Shown piece by piece: positions 33,220 through 42,809 of a stretch of DNA of 64,000 nucleotides (within the stretch, counting starts at the first letter, position 1; the number at the start of each line of letters is the position of its first letter). The notes under the pieces are model-generated. The model had not been told where the DNA came from. It ran no database searches and worked only from the letters and a program-made list of their open reading frames with translations. Source of the DNA: Flavobacterium sp. KS-LB2 (GTDB lineage Bacteria; Bacteroidota; Bacteroidia; Flavobacteriales; Flavobacteriaceae); assembly GCF_036895565.1 (NCBI RefSeq), contig NZ_CP145904.1, positions 2,976,001 through 3,040,000 on the forward strand. Direction: 5' to 3'. A program made the position numbers and the translations under genes.

Positions 33220-35710
33220 AGAAATTAAACCCGAACGATCCTTTTACCGTAAAACGATTGGTGTCTGGCGTGTTGAGATAATTGCCTCGCCAAGCGAAAT
33301 CGATGCGGAATACTTTGAAGATATTCCCAATTCCGGCGCTGTATTCCCAATACCCTTTTTCGGGCGCATTGTAAATCAAATCCGATGCGTTAATGGCTCG
33401 GTTTTCATCAGAAATGGTTCCATAGACCCCTTTTACCGATACTATTTCTCTCCAATTGAGTTTGCGCATAAACGGAATTCTGGAGAAAAGGCGACCATTA
33501 AAATTGTGGTTCCACTGTAACGTAGCATATTGATCGGATACAAATTCATAGAAATTAAGGTTACTGAACGTGTTTTCTATGGTAAAATAAGTCTGATTCC
33601 CCGGAATAACACTCAATAATCCTAACGGTACTTTTCCAAAAGTTTTTCCCACTTCCATAATAATATTAGTTCTTCCTAAAGGTCCAATAATTATAGGTTG
33701 TTTGTAATACAATTGTACTTTGTCATACTTGAAATCACTGTTCAAAAGCCCTTTAAATCCATGACTGTAGTTGATAAAAAAGCGACTGAACGGACTATCA
33801 ACATTACTTCTTTCTACTCCAAAACCAATCGTTTTTCGCTTTGGAGAATATTCGATTTGAAAGTTGGCTTCGGATTGTTTCACATCACTTTTTGTAATTT
33901 CATTAGCAATATCCGTATAATAATCTAAGCTAAACGTGGGCGATGCAGACTCCAATGTACGATAAGAAACCCCCGCTTGAAACGTTAGGTTTTTTATTGG
34001 CTCTATTTCTACGGCCACGTTCGTCAAATTGATATTCGTCAATTTTCCGTTGCTACCAGAAGAAAATACCGCTGATGAGGCAAAACTGCGCCCCAAAACA
34101 TCGTTTGTAGTGGTCAAACTGGCGCCTATTTGTTCAATGTCACGCCTATTCCCTCCAGACAAAATGATTCGGTTTTTCTTGTCAATCATCCATTTTCCTG
34201 AAAGTCCGTATTTGAATTTATCATCATTAAACCCATACGCCGTGTAGGCTTGAATACGCCAAGGATCGTTAGGACCAAAATAAGTTCTTCCGCCCACTCG
34301 CAAGCGCACTCCTTCTACTTCATTGTATCCAAAACTTGAAAACACAGGTCCATAATCAAAGTTTTTAAACTCGACATAACCGCTTCCTAGTATAGAAACC
34401 AAACTATACAATTGTTTGAACTTATTTACGGTTTGCAAGGTATCTAGCATTTTATAAACACCTAATTCATCCTTGCTTAAGTTCTCAAAACGGTTTTCAT
34501 TCCAGTATTCATCGGATTTATTGTAGACTTCGTCATCCATATAATTGACCTCATCTTTATAAATCGCTACTGGTTGCTCTTTATTAAATTGATGGTTTCT
34601 ATAAAACGTGGTTCGCTTTCCATAAACGCCTTTGGAATTTTCTTTTTTGTTCAAAGCAAAGTCGGACATCAAATAATCCTTAGTCAATAAGAAAACAGAG
34701 TCACTCACTACCTCAAATTCCTGTTCTAAATAAATATCTTTTACCCAGTTGATATTGGCACTTTTAGTAACTGCCATATTTATTTTTTTGATGGCAAATG
34801 TCGAATCATTCACCCAAAAATCACCTTTAAAAGTCAATTCGTTTTTACGTCTTGGATAAAAAACAATATTATAACACCATTTATTGTCAATATACGCACT
34901 GTCTTTCAACACATAATTGTAGACATCAATCCCAGTTTTAGACAACGGACTAGTAAAACTTTTATCAAAAAAAGTTAAGTAATTGTTGTAGATATTATAA
35001 TCTGAATATAAGTCTTTTACAAAAGATAAAATCTGTTGATTCCCATTAAAACCTGACGTTTTATTGGCTTTTATTTTCTCTTTGACTTTCTTTAATTTAG
35101 TATCTCCATAAACATCAATAAGGGATTCATTGATAAAAATAGGCAAATAGGTTTTCCCGGTTACTCTTGAAGTATCCATTTGATTGAATATAAATTCCAT
35201 CCCTTTGAAAAGTTTGCTTTTCATGAAAGCACTGTCAATAGAATTCATATCAAATTCTATTTTCTCATACTTCTCCATCTGGTATTGGTCATAAAGATAC
35301 AATCCATTTTTACGCTTTCTTTCCCAAATTTTTCTAAGAATATCCAACGCAGGATTATTTTTTTTAGACGTTTTACCGGCAAAAACAACAACTTCACTCA
35401 AGCTCTCCGCTTCGCTTAACTGAATTTTGAAATTATAATTTACAGGTTTGTCTAAAATAATTTCTTTTTCAGAAAAACCTACAGAAGAAATTACTAAAGT
35501 GGTGTATGTTTTTTGGGATTCAAGATAAAAACGGCCATCTTCATTGGTAACAATTCCTTCGCTAGAATCTTTGAAAACTACATTCGCAAAAGGAATAGGC
35601 TGATTTTGTTTATCCACCACAATCCCGCTCACTTTTGTTTGTGCAAAAACTGCAGTTGCTGAAACCAACAACAAAAGCACGAAAAATAATAAATTCTTTT
35701 TCATAATCAT
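33218..35710 (-). CDS. DUF5686 outer-membrane protein with carboxypeptidase-like regulatory domain
   Basis: This protein has 830 residues, with a signal peptide after MIMKKN (a second ATG at 35704 is equally possible). The regulatory beta-sandwich at about 24-110 contains VSGIVVDKQNQPIPFANVVFKD and VTNEDGRFYL. The rest is the large DUF5686 region ending in an aromatic-rich C-terminal barrel (DFAWRGNYLN, then FTVKGSFGFNF). The family is common in Bacteroidota and its function is not known. A surface or outer-membrane assembly role is a reasonable guess from the fold. Confidence 0.88.
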   Translation of the reverse strand: MIMKKNLLFFVLLLLVSATAVFAQTKVSGIVVDKQNQPIPFANVVFKDSSEGIVTNEDGRFYLESQKTYTTLVISSVGFSEKEIILDKPVNYNFKIQLSEAESLSEVVVFAGKTSKKNNPALDILRKIWERKRKNGLYLYDQYQMEKYEKIEFDMNSIDSAFMKSKLFKGMEFIFNQMDTSRVTGKTYLPIFINESLIDVYGDTKLKKVKEKIKANKTSGFNGNQQILSFVKDLYSDYNIYNNYLTFFDKSFTSPLSKTGIDVYNYVLKDSAYIDNKWCYNIVFYPRRKNELTFKGDFWVNDSTFAIKKINMAVTKSANINWVKDIYLEQEFEVVSDSVFLLTKDYLMSDFALNKKENSKGVYGKRTTFYRNHQFNKEQPVAIYKDEVNYMDDEVYNKSDEYWNENRFENLSKDELGVYKMLDTLQTVNKFKQLYSLVSILGSGYVEFKNFDYGPVFSSFGYNEVEGVRLRVGGRTYFGPNDPWRIQAYTAYGFNDDKFKYGLSGKWMIDKKNRIILSGGNRRDIEQIGASLTTTNDVLGRSFASSAVFSSGSNGKLTNINLTNVAVEIEPIKNLTFQAGVSYRTLESASPTFSLDYYTDIANEITKSDVKQSEANFQIEYSPKRKTIGFGVERSNVDSPFSRFFINYSHGFKGLLNSDFKYDKVQLYYKQPIIIGPLGRTNIIMEVGKTFGKVPLGLLSVIPGNQTYFTIENTFSNLNFYEFVSDQYATLQWNHNFNGRLFSRIPFMRKLNWREIVSVKGVYGTISDENRAINASDLIYNAPEKGYWEYSAGIGNIFKVFRIDFAWRGNYLNTPDTNRFTVKGSFGFNF

Positions 35711-35840
35711 TCAAAAAAAAAACTTCATCAAATTAAAGAATTGATGAAGTTTCAAATATAGTTAATTTAGACCGTTAGATTAATTGCTATTTAATAAACT
35801 GATTGTTAAAGTTTACCCAATACCAAACCACTTCAACTGA

Positions 35841-36821
35841 CTATTTTTTATACATTACTTTTTTAACAGCTTTTACCACGTCACCAGCATTTGGCAACCA
35901 TTCTTTCAGTAATACTGGAGAGTATGGTGCTGGAGTATCCGCAGTTGTGATGCGTTGAATAGGCGCATCCAAGAAATCAAAAGCACGTTCTTGAACAATA
36001 TACGTAATCTCCGAAGCGACACTTGCAAAAGGCCAAGCTTCTTCAAGAACTACTAATCTATTTGTTTTTTTAACTGATGTTAAAATAGTCTCATAATCCA
36101 TAGGACGAACCGTTCTCAAATCGATAATCTCACATGAAATTCCTTCTTTGGCTAATTCGTCAGCAGCAATATGAGCTTCTTTGATGATTTTCCCAAAAGA
36201 AACGATTGTTACATCCGTTCCTTCACGTTTGATATCAGCAACTCCAAGCGGAATTACATATTCACCATCTGGTACTTCCCCTTTATCACCATACATTTGT
36301 TCTGATTCCATGAAAATCACAGGGTCATTATCACGAATAGCTGCTTTCAACAATCCTTTTGCGTCATAAACAGTAGAGGGAACTACCACTTTAAGACCCG
36401 GAGTGTTCGCAAACCAGTTTTCTAATGCTTGTGAGTGAGTCGCTCCTAATTGTCCTGCCGAAGCTGTTGGACCACGAAAAACAATTGGCACATTAAATTG
36501 TCCACCAGTCATCTGACGCATTTTGGCAGCGTTATTTATAATTTGATCAATACCTACCAAACAAAAATTGAATGTCATGTATTCCACAATAGGTCTGCAT
36601 CCGTTCATTGCTGATCCTACTGCAATACCAGTAAAACCAAGCTCTGCGATAGGAGTATCAATAACTCTTTTCTCGCCAAATTCAGCAAGCATTCCTTTAG
36701 ATGCTTTGTAGGCACCATTATATTCAGCAACTTCTTCACCCATTAAGTATATGGACTCATCGTGACGCATTTCTTCACTCATCGCTTCGCAAATGGCCTC
36801 TCTAAATTGTATCGTTCTCAT
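35841..36821 (-). CDS. pdhB: Pyruvate dehydrogenase E1 component, beta subunit
   Basis: This 326-residue transketolase-type subunit has REAICEAMSEEMRHDESIYL at the start, the pyrimidine-binding GEEVAEYNGAYKASKGM, PTASAGQLGATHSQ, and a C-terminal transketolase domain with VVLEEAWPFASVASEI. With E1-alpha it decarboxylates pyruvate using thiamine diphosphate. The alpha subunit and E2 are not adjacent here. A branched-chain 2-oxo-acid E1-beta is possible but sequence and genome habit favour PDH. A TATTTTTG -7 box lies at 36855-36862 on its strand. Confidence 0.93.
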   Translation of the reverse strand: MRTIQFREAICEAMSEEMRHDESIYLMGEEVAEYNGAYKASKGMLAEFGEKRVIDTPIAELGFTGIAVGSAMNGCRPIVEYMTFNFCLVGIDQIINNAAKMRQMTGGQFNVPIVFRGPTASAGQLGATHSQALENWFANTPGLKVVVPSTVYDAKGLLKAAIRDNDPVIFMESEQMYGDKGEVPDGEYVIPLGVADIKREGTDVTIVSFGKIIKEAHIAADELAKEGISCEIIDLRTVRPMDYETILTSVKKTNRLVVLEEAWPFASVASEITYIVQERAFDFLDAPIQRITTADTPAPYSPVLLKEWLPNAGDVVKAVKKVMYKK

Positions 36822-36929
36822 ATTATATATTGTATGTGTCTAATTTTCGAAAAGCAAAAATAAATATTTTAAATCACTTAAAAGCATAAATTATACTAAA
36901 TTAATTTAGGATTTAACATGATAATTTTC

Positions 36930-37008
36930 AGGAGCTATTTCCGGCTTTCCGCTGTATCTTCCTGTGGCTAAAGGAACCACAGGAAGGATGCCGCTCCTAT
37001 CCGGGCTA
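36930..37008. repeat. REP-like repeat (family A, best-formed copy)
   Basis: AGGAGCTATTTCCGGC opens it and CCGCTCCTATCCGGGCTA closes it. The central hairpin is CTTCCTGTGG-CTAAAGGAA-CCACAGGAAG. The outer AGGAGC/GCTCCT also pair, giving a long cruciform or RNA stem. It sits in the 290 bp between the divergent pdhB and etfB genes. Apart from promoters I see nothing else there. Confidence 0.75.
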
Positions 37009-37070
37009 CGAAAACGTAATAGTATTGAAAATTATTATGCACGCATAGTATATTATTCAAATTAATATTT

Positions 37071-37078
37071 TAAATTTG
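37071..37078 (+). promoter_or_regulatory. Candidate -7 element of etfB
   Basis: TAAATTTG fits TAnnTTTG and lies 33 bp before the ATG. No clear -33 TTTG is seen. Confidence 0.45.
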
Positions 37079-37111
37079 TAAAAGAAATTAAGAATAATTA
37101 AAAATATACTT

Positions 37112-37858
37112 ATGAAAATATTAGTTTGCATCAGTCACGTTCCTGATACTACTTCAAAAATTAACTTTGTCAACGGCGATTCTGAATTTGACACCAATGG
37201 TGTACAATATGTAATCAACCCAAATGATGAATTTGGACTAACACGTGCCATTTGGTTTCAAGAACAACAAGGCGCAACAGTTACTGTTGTCAATGTTGGA
37301 GGACCAGAAACCGAACCAACTTTAAGAAAAGCATTAGCAATAGGCGCTAACGAAGCCATTCGTGTCAACGCTACTCCTACTGACGGATTTTTTGTAGCCA
37401 AACAACTTGCCGAAGTAATTAAAAACGGAGGTTACGATGTAATTATCGCAGGAAAAGAATCTTTAGATTATAATGGTGGAATGGTTCCGGGAATGATAGC
37501 CGGAATTTTAGGATACAATTTCCTTAATTCTTGTACAAGTCTGACAGTAGATGGAACAAGCGTTAAAGCAGTTCGTGAGATTGACGGAGGAAAAGAAACT
37601 GTGGCTACTACTTTACCATTAATCATTGGTGGACAAAAAGGATTAGTGGAAGAAAAAGACTTGCGTATTCCAAACATGAGAGGAATTATGACTGCAAGAA
37701 CTAAAGCATTGACAATTCTGGAGCCAGTAGATGCCACTGTAAATACAAAAGCAGTAAAATTTGAAAAACCAGCTCCTAAATCAGCTGTGAAATTAGTTTC
37801 TGCTGACAATTTAGATGAATTAATCAATTTATTACACAACGAAGCAAAGGTAATCTAG
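37112..37858 (+). CDS. etfB: Electron transfer flavoprotein beta subunit
   Basis: This 248-residue protein begins MKILVCISHVPDTTSKINF and contains the adenine-nucleotide-binding VVNVGG, IIAGKESLDYNGGMVPGMI and ETVATTLPLIIGGQKGL segments of group I ETF-beta. It pairs with EtfA to pass electrons from acyl-CoA dehydrogenases to the quinone pool. The etfA gene follows after 46 bp, across an AAACTTTAAACTTTAAAC spacer. Confidence 0.96.
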   Translation: MKILVCISHVPDTTSKINFVNGDSEFDTNGVQYVINPNDEFGLTRAIWFQEQQGATVTVVNVGGPETEPTLRKALAIGANEAIRVNATPTDGFFVAKQLAEVIKNGGYDVIIAGKESLDYNGGMVPGMIAGILGYNFLNSCTSLTVDGTSVKAVREIDGGKETVATTLPLIIGGQKGLVEEKDLRIPNMRGIMTARTKALTILEPVDATVNTKAVKFEKPAPKSAVKLVSADNLDELINLLHNEAKVI

Positions 37859-37904
37859 TAATCAGTTTTCAGTTGTAAAACTTTAAACTTTAAACAAAAA
37901 TAGC

Positions 37905-38873
37905 ATGTCAATATTAATATACGCGGAATACGCAGAGGGAAAATTTAAAAAAGTAGCATTCGAATTGGCTTCTTATGCTAAAAAAGTAGCTGAAACTTTA
38001 GGTACGACGGTTACTGCTGTAACAGTAAATGCTGGAGATGTTTCAGAATTATCAAAATACGGTGTTGATAAAGTATTAAAAGTAAACAACGACAAACTAT
38101 CAGGATTTACTGCAAAAGCATACGCTGATGTCATCAAACAGGCTGCTGAAAAAGAAAACGTAAAATTAGTTTTACTATCTTCTACAACAGATAGTATTTA
38201 TCTTTCTTCACTTGTTGCTGTTGCTCTAGAAGCTGGATATGCCTCAAACGTGGTTGGATTACCACTTTCTACTGCTCCATTTCAGGTAAAAAGAACGGCA
38301 TTCTCTAACAAAGCATTCAACATCACAGAAATTGACACTGAAGTGAAAGTACTTGGTCTTGCAAAAAACTCTTATGGGATTTTTGAAACTCCTTCTACAT
38401 TGACTCAAGAAGATTTTAACCCAACTATTGGAGACAATGATTTTGGTGTAAAAGTAGAGTCTGTTGAAAAAGTTTCAGGAAAAGTTTCTATTGCTGATGC
38501 TGACATTGTAGTTTCAGCAGGTCGCGGACTTAAAGGTCCTGAAAACTGGGGCATGGTAGAGGAATTAGCTACGGTTCTTGGAGCTGCAACAGCTTGTTCA
38601 AAACCGGTTTCTGATTTAGGTTGGAGACCTCACGGAGAACACGTAGGACAAACAGGAAAACCAGTTGCTACTAACTTATATATTGCGATTGGAATTTCGG
38701 GAGCAATACAACACATTGCAGGAATAAACTCGTCTAAAGTTAAAGTCGTAATCAACAGTGATCCAGAAGCGCCATTTTTCAAAGTAGCTGACTACGGAAT
38801 TGTTGGAGATGCTTTTGAAATTGTACCAAAATTAATTGAGAAATTTAAAGCTTTTAAAGCTCAGAATTCCTAA
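37905..38873 (+). CDS. etfA: Electron transfer flavoprotein alpha subunit
   Basis: This 322-residue protein has an N-terminal nucleotide-binding domain and a C-terminal FAD domain with VVSAGRGLKGPENW, SDLGWRPHGEHVGQTGK and the FAD loop AIGISGAIQHIAGI. It is cytosolic and forms the flavin-bearing half of the heterodimer with EtfB directly upstream. No fix-type bifurcation partner genes are nearby, so the classic beta-oxidation role is favoured. Confidence 0.96.
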   Translation: MSILIYAEYAEGKFKKVAFELASYAKKVAETLGTTVTAVTVNAGDVSELSKYGVDKVLKVNNDKLSGFTAKAYADVIKQAAEKENVKLVLLSSTTDSIYLSSLVAVALEAGYASNVVGLPLSTAPFQVKRTAFSNKAFNITEIDTEVKVLGLAKNSYGIFETPSTLTQEDFNPTIGDNDFGVKVESVEKVSGKVSIADADIVVSAGRGLKGPENWGMVEELATVLGAATACSKPVSDLGWRPHGEHVGQTGKPVATNLYIAIGISGAIQHIAGINSSKVKVVINSDPEAPFFKVADYGIVGDAFEIVPKLIEKFKAFKAQNS

Positions 38874-38925
38874 ATCATAGAAAATCATTAAATCGATTTA
38901 AATGCTGCTTAAAACAAGATATTTG

Positions 38926-38933
38926 TATCTTTG
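38926..38933 (+). promoter_or_regulatory. Candidate -7 element of the bifunctional nuclease gene
   Basis: TATCTTTG matches TAnnTTTG and lies 85 bp before the ATG. A clear -33 box is not seen. Confidence 0.4.
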
Positions 38934-39018
38934 CTTTTAAGTAGCATTTTTTTTAGCAAAAAAAGAAACTTGATTTACATCAAAAATAAGTACACTGTAC
39001 TTACCCATTTTAAGAATT

Positions 39019-39642
39019 ATGAGCTTAGTTAAATTATCCATAAAAGGAATTTCATACAGTCAAACTCAAAACGGAGCCTACGCTTTGATATTGAATGAAG
39101 TTGACGGCGAAAGAAAATTACCTATCGTCATTGGTGCTTTTGAAGCCCAATCAATTGCTATTGCATTAGAAAAAGAAATAAAACCACCACGTCCTCTGAC
39201 TCATGATCTTTTTAAAAATTTTGCTGAGCGTTTTGATATTGTGGTAAAACAAGTCATTATTCATAAGCTAGTTGATGGTGTTTTTTATTCGAGTATTATT
39301 TGCGAAAGGGATAAAATTGAAGAAATTATCGATGCCAGAACATCTGATGCAATTGCTTTAGCACTGCGTTTTAATGCGCCTATTTTTACTTACAAAAACA
39401 TATTGGATAAAGCAGGAATATACCTCAAAGCAAATCCATTGGAAGCCAATAAAGACTCTCAAGAAATCGATGATGTACTTTCTAATCCAGAAACTTTTGG
39501 TCGTGAAGAGGAAAGTAATCAATCCGGAGAGACCTATTCTAAACACAGTTTACAAGAATTAAATGAACTACTAGAACAAGCTGTTTCTCATGAGGATTAT
39601 GAAAAAGCAGCTAAGATTAGAGACGAAATCTCAAAAAGATAA
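39019..39642 (+). CDS. Bifunctional nuclease (BFN) domain protein with UVR motif
   Basis: This 207-residue protein has the BFN domain at about 1-135 (LPIVIGAFEAQSIAIALEK near 32, then DARTSDAIALALRFNAPIF). A UVR (UvrB/C-interaction) motif ends the protein (LNELLEQAVSHEDYEKAAKIRDEI). The BFN family was named for DNase/RNase activity in plants, and the bacterial role is unsettled. The UVR motif suggests contact with the excision-repair or Clp-adaptor machinery. The middle is polar and probably disordered. Confidence 0.9.
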   Translation: MSLVKLSIKGISYSQTQNGAYALILNEVDGERKLPIVIGAFEAQSIAIALEKEIKPPRPLTHDLFKNFAERFDIVVKQVIIHKLVDGVFYSSIICERDKIEEIIDARTSDAIALALRFNAPIFTYKNILDKAGIYLKANPLEANKDSQEIDDVLSNPETFGREEESNQSGETYSKHSLQELNELLEQAVSHEDYEKAAKIRDEISKR

Positions 39643-39695
39643 AGTAGTATTGATTTTATAATTGCATTATTTGATATACAAACAATTGACTAAAT

Positions 39696-39730
39696 AAAAA
39701 ATGCAACATTAGTAAATGTTGCATTTTTTA
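39696..39730. terminator. Terminator between the BFN gene and the amidohydrolase
   Basis: AAAAATGCAACATT and AATGTTGCATTTTT form the stem, with a T-run after it. It overlaps the upstream part of the next reading frame, which supports the later start at 39767. Confidence 0.85.
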
Positions 39731-39766
39731 CTATATTTATATTGTCAACTGTTACAAATCTACTCT

Positions 39767-41050
39767 ATGAAAACAAAATTTGTCCTTATCCTCGTAGCCT
39801 TATTTATTTCAACAGTTGTATTCTCGCAAGATTATTATTTACACTGTGGGAAAATTCTAAACACTCAATCTGGCAAAGAATTATCCAACCAAACCATAGT
39901 TGTTTCTAAAAATAAAATTACAAAAATACAAGATGGGTTTGTAGCTAAAACAAAACCCGAAGACATTGAAATAGACCTCAAAAACAAATATGTTTTACCA
40001 GGTCTTATCGATTTACACGTGCATATTGAAGGAGAGCACGACACCAAAAGTTACATGTCAAAATATTTAGACAATGAGGCTGACATTGCATTTCAAGCAG
40101 TTCGTTGTGCAGAAATCACACTTCTGGCTGGATTCACCACCGTACGTGATTTAGGCGGAACAGGTGTTAATATTTCAATAAGAAATGCTATTAATAAAGG
40201 AATCGTAAAAGGCCCCAGAATATATACTGCAGGAAAATCTATTGCTACAACAGGTGGACATGCTGACCCAACCAACGGAAGCAATCGAAAACTCGTAGGC
40301 GATCCAGGCCCGCATGAAGGGGTAATCAATTCTCCAGAAGAAGCCGTAAAAGCAGTAAGAGAACGTTATAAAGAAGGAGCTGATGTTATTAAAATTACTG
40401 CTACAGGTGGAGTTTTAAGCGTTGCTAAAAGTGGTAAAAATCCTCAGTTTACTTTAGACGAAATCAAAGCCATAACCACAACCGCAAAAGATTACAATAT
40501 GCTTACTGCCGCCCATGCTCACGGAGATGAAGGGATGCAACGAGCCATATTAGGCGGCATAAAAACCATTGAACACGGGACATTTATGAGTGAGGAAACA
40601 ATGGAATTGATGAAAAAATACGATGCTTATTTAGTTCCCACCTTGACTGCTGGAAAGGAAGTAGAAAAAAACGCAGAAATCACTGGCTTTTATCCTGACA
40701 TAGTCGTTCCAAAGGCACGAGAAGTTGGCCCACAATTGAAAGCTACTTTTGCAAAAGCATATAAAAAAGGAGTGAAAATTGCTTTTGGAACAGACGCCGG
40801 AGTTTTTGCTCATGGAATCAACGCAAAAGAATTTGGCTACATGGTTGAAGCAGGAATGCCTGCGTTAGCCGCGATACAATCAGCGACAACAACAAATGCT
40901 ATGTTATTAGGCATTGGAAATGAAGTAGGTCAAATCAAAGAAAATTTTTTGGCAGACATTATTGCAGTTGATGAAAACCCTTTGAATACTATCAAAACAC
41001 TGGAAAAGGTCGTATTTGTAATGAAAGATGGAAAAATATATAAAAACTAA
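39767..41050 (+). CDS. Secreted amidohydrolase (imidazolonepropionase-like / prolidase-like)
   Basis: This protein has 427 residues from the ATG at 39767. The longer frame from 39716 begins inside a terminator. A signal peptide (MKTKFVLILVALFISTVVFS) precedes a metal-dependent hydrolase. Ligand motifs are LHVH near residue 80, the carbamylated-lysine segment VIKITATGGV, HAHGDEG, and GTDAGVF late in the chain. The subgroup includes periplasmic Xaa-Pro dipeptidases and related enzymes acting on cyclic amides. Exact substrate is unknown. It precedes thyA by 30 bp on the same strand. Confidence 0.9.
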   Translation: MKTKFVLILVALFISTVVFSQDYYLHCGKILNTQSGKELSNQTIVVSKNKITKIQDGFVAKTKPEDIEIDLKNKYVLPGLIDLHVHIEGEHDTKSYMSKYLDNEADIAFQAVRCAEITLLAGFTTVRDLGGTGVNISIRNAINKGIVKGPRIYTAGKSIATTGGHADPTNGSNRKLVGDPGPHEGVINSPEEAVKAVRERYKEGADVIKITATGGVLSVAKSGKNPQFTLDEIKAITTTAKDYNMLTAAHAHGDEGMQRAILGGIKTIEHGTFMSEETMELMKKYDAYLVPTLTAGKEVEKNAEITGFYPDIVVPKAREVGPQLKATFAKAYKKGVKIAFGTDAGVFAHGINAKEFGYMVEAGMPALAAIQSATTTNAMLLGIGNEVGQIKENFLADIIAVDENPLNTIKTLEKVVFVMKDGKIYKN

Positions 41051-41080
41051 ACTTGCACCGCAAAATAGAATAAAGATACA

Positions 41081-41905
41081 ATGAAGCAATATTTAGACTT
41101 AGTGCAACACGTAATGGAAAACGGTTGTCAAAAAGGAGATCGTACGGGAACAGGAACAAAAAGTGTATTTGGTTACCAAATGCGTTTTGACTTGAGTGAA
41201 GGCTTCCCAATGGTTACTACCAAAAAACTTCACCTAAAATCTATTATCTATGAATTACTTTGGTTCTTAAAAGGTGACACAAACATTAAGTACCTACAAG
41301 AAAACGGAGTAAAGATTTGGGATGCTTGGGCAGATGCTAATGGCGACTTAGGACCGGTTTACGGCCACCAATGGCGCAATTGGAATAGTGAAGAAATTGA
41401 CCAAATATCAGAACTTATCAAGGAACTAAAAACCAATCCTAACAGTCGCAGGATGTTGGTTTCGGCATGGAATCCTTCGGTTCTTCCTGACACTACAAAA
41501 TCATTTGATGAAAATGTAGCTAACAATAAAGCGGCTTTGCCCCCTTGTCACGCTTTCTTTCAGTTTTATGTTTCTGATGGCAAGTTATCGTGTCAATTGT
41601 ACCAACGAAGCGCTGACATTTTCTTAGGCGTTCCTTTTAATATTGCTTCTTACGCGCTACTCACAATGATGATTGCACAGGTTTGCGATTTTGAGCCAGG
41701 GGAATTCATTCACACTTTTGGCGACGCACACATTTACAACAATCATTTTGAACAACTTCAACTGCAATTGTCTCGTGATCCAAAACCATTACCCAAAATG
41801 ATTTTGAATCCCAATATAAAAGATATCTTCGCATTCGATTTTGAAGATTTCACACTCGAAGGCTATGAACCGCATGCCTTGATAAAAGGTAGTGTTGCGG
41901 TATAA
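41081..41905 (+). CDS. thyA: Thymidylate synthase
   Basis: This 274-residue ThyA has the catalytic C156 in [13 protein letters not shown], the [11 protein letters not shown] phosphate-binding start, [11 protein letters not shown], and [18 protein letters not shown]. It methylates dUMP with 5,10-methylene-THF and leaves dihydrofolate, which the DHFR encoded 0.9 kb downstream recycles. Length is close to the 264-residue E. coli enzyme, with a short insert around 135-150. Confidence 0.97.
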   Translation: MKQYLDLVQHVMENGCQKGDRTGTGTKSVFGYQMRFDLSEGFPMVTTKKLHLKSIIYELLWFLKGDTNIKYLQENGVKIWDAWADANGDLGPVYGHQWRNWNSEEIDQISELIKELKTNPNSRRMLVSAWNPSVLPDTTKSFDENVANNKAALPPCHAFFQFYVSDGKLSCQLYQRSADIFLGVPFNIASYALLTMMIAQVCDFEPGEFIHTFGDAHIYNNHFEQLQLQLSRDPKPLPKMILNPNIKDIFAFDFEDFTLEGYEPHALIKGSVAV

Positions 41906-41912
41906 CGTAATA

Positions 41913-41952
41913 AAAAAACGGTGTTTTAGTTACACTACTAAAACACCGTTTT
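41913..41952. terminator. Bidirectional terminator between thyA and the CBM48 gene
   Basis: AAAACGGTGTTTTAG and CTAAAACACCGTTTT form a 15-bp stem flanked by A and T runs. The stop codon of the convergent gene (41930) lies in the hairpin. Confidence 0.88.
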
Positions 41953-42226
41953 CATTTCCTGCAAACTCATTCCATTTGAAAGAATCCGCTTCTGGCTCGT
42001 TTACAAATGTACCATCAATAACATATTTAAATTCATAGGCTGCATCTTTATTTACATCGAATACACCCTTGAAAGTACCATTTTTTAATTTGATCAAAGC
42101 ACCTTCAGTAACACTCCAATTATTGAAATCTCCAACAACGGAAGCTTGACTTGCCTCTTTTGCAGCTACCGAAAAAGTAACTTTGCAAACTGGTTTTGTT
42201 TTAACGAACTGTTTCTTAATTGCCAT
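41930..42226 (-). CDS. Isoamylase-N/CBM48-like glycogen-binding domain protein
   Basis: This protein has 98 residues from the ATG at 42226. The longer frame to 42283 is less likely. A basic leader (MAIKKQFVKTKPVCKVTFSV) precedes a single early-set domain with VVGDFNNWS, FKGVFDVNKDAAYEFKYVIDG and VNEPEADSFKWNEFAGNEN. The pattern is that of the AMPK-beta/CBM48 glycogen-recognition fold. It has no catalytic part, so it may act as a small adaptor for glycogen-related or storage enzymes. Many Flavobacteriia carry this small gene. Confidence 0.88.
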   Translation of the reverse strand: MAIKKQFVKTKPVCKVTFSVAAKEASQASVVGDFNNWSVTEGALIKLKNGTFKGVFDVNKDAAYEFKYVIDGTFVNEPEADSFKWNEFAGNENGVLVV

Positions 42227-42463
42227 AACTATTTCATTTATAGATTTATAAGACAAAGGAAATAAAAGAATTTGAACTTTCAACAGAGACCCAAAGATTT
42301 AATAGAATAGCCCAAACTATGTTAATTTATAAATAATTCAATAATTATAAGGAGGTTAAATTTACTATTCAAAAATCAGAAAACGTTTTCATTCTAAATA
42401 ATCTAGAAGCAAAATAGTGACTTTGCAAAATAAATTTTACCTTTATAAACTAAATTTTGATCA

Positions 42464-42796
42464 ATGGAAAAAGAATTACACGAACAATACGAATATGCAA
42501 GGAGAAGAATTAAACAGAAAAAAAGACTGTATTTCCATTTTGTCCTTTTCGTTTTAGGGAGTTTACTTTTATTTATTGCAAATAAATTTTTCGAAATTGC
42601 CGCAGATTCTCACTGGTCAATTTGGGTTATTACTATATGGTTGTTTCTCTTTATTTTACATTTTATAAAAATTTTCATCACGGATCGTTTTATGAATAAA
42701 AATTGGGAAAGAGAACAAATAGACCGACTAGTCGCTTTACAACAAAAAAAACTGGATCAATTACAAACACAGGTCAACAACGACGACCTTAAATAA
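42464..42796 (+). CDS. 2TM domain protein
   Basis: This 110-residue protein has an N-terminal charged helix (ELHEQYEYARRRIKQKKRLY), two membrane helices (YFHFVLFVLGSLLLFIA and WSIWVITIWLFLFILHFIKI) and a C-terminal charged helix (EREQIDRLVALQQKKLDQLQ). This is the 2TM domain family, often next to or fused to regulators of the LytTR kind. Here it lies 13 bp before folA. Function is unknown. The preceding 237 bp hold no gene. Confidence 0.85.
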   Translation: MEKELHEQYEYARRRIKQKKRLYFHFVLFVLGSLLLFIANKFFEIAADSHWSIWVITIWLFLFILHFIKIFITDRFMNKNWEREQIDRLVALQQKKLDQLQTQVNNDDLK

Positions 42797-42809
42797 CAGT
42801 AAATCAATT

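Noticed and set aside
39716..39766. 17-residue extension of the amidohydrolase
   Set aside because: It begins inside a terminator stem, and the signal peptide starts at the ATG at 39767.
42227..42283. 19-residue extension of the CBM48 protein
   Set aside because: The internal ATG at 42226 gives the compact domain and the extension has no features.
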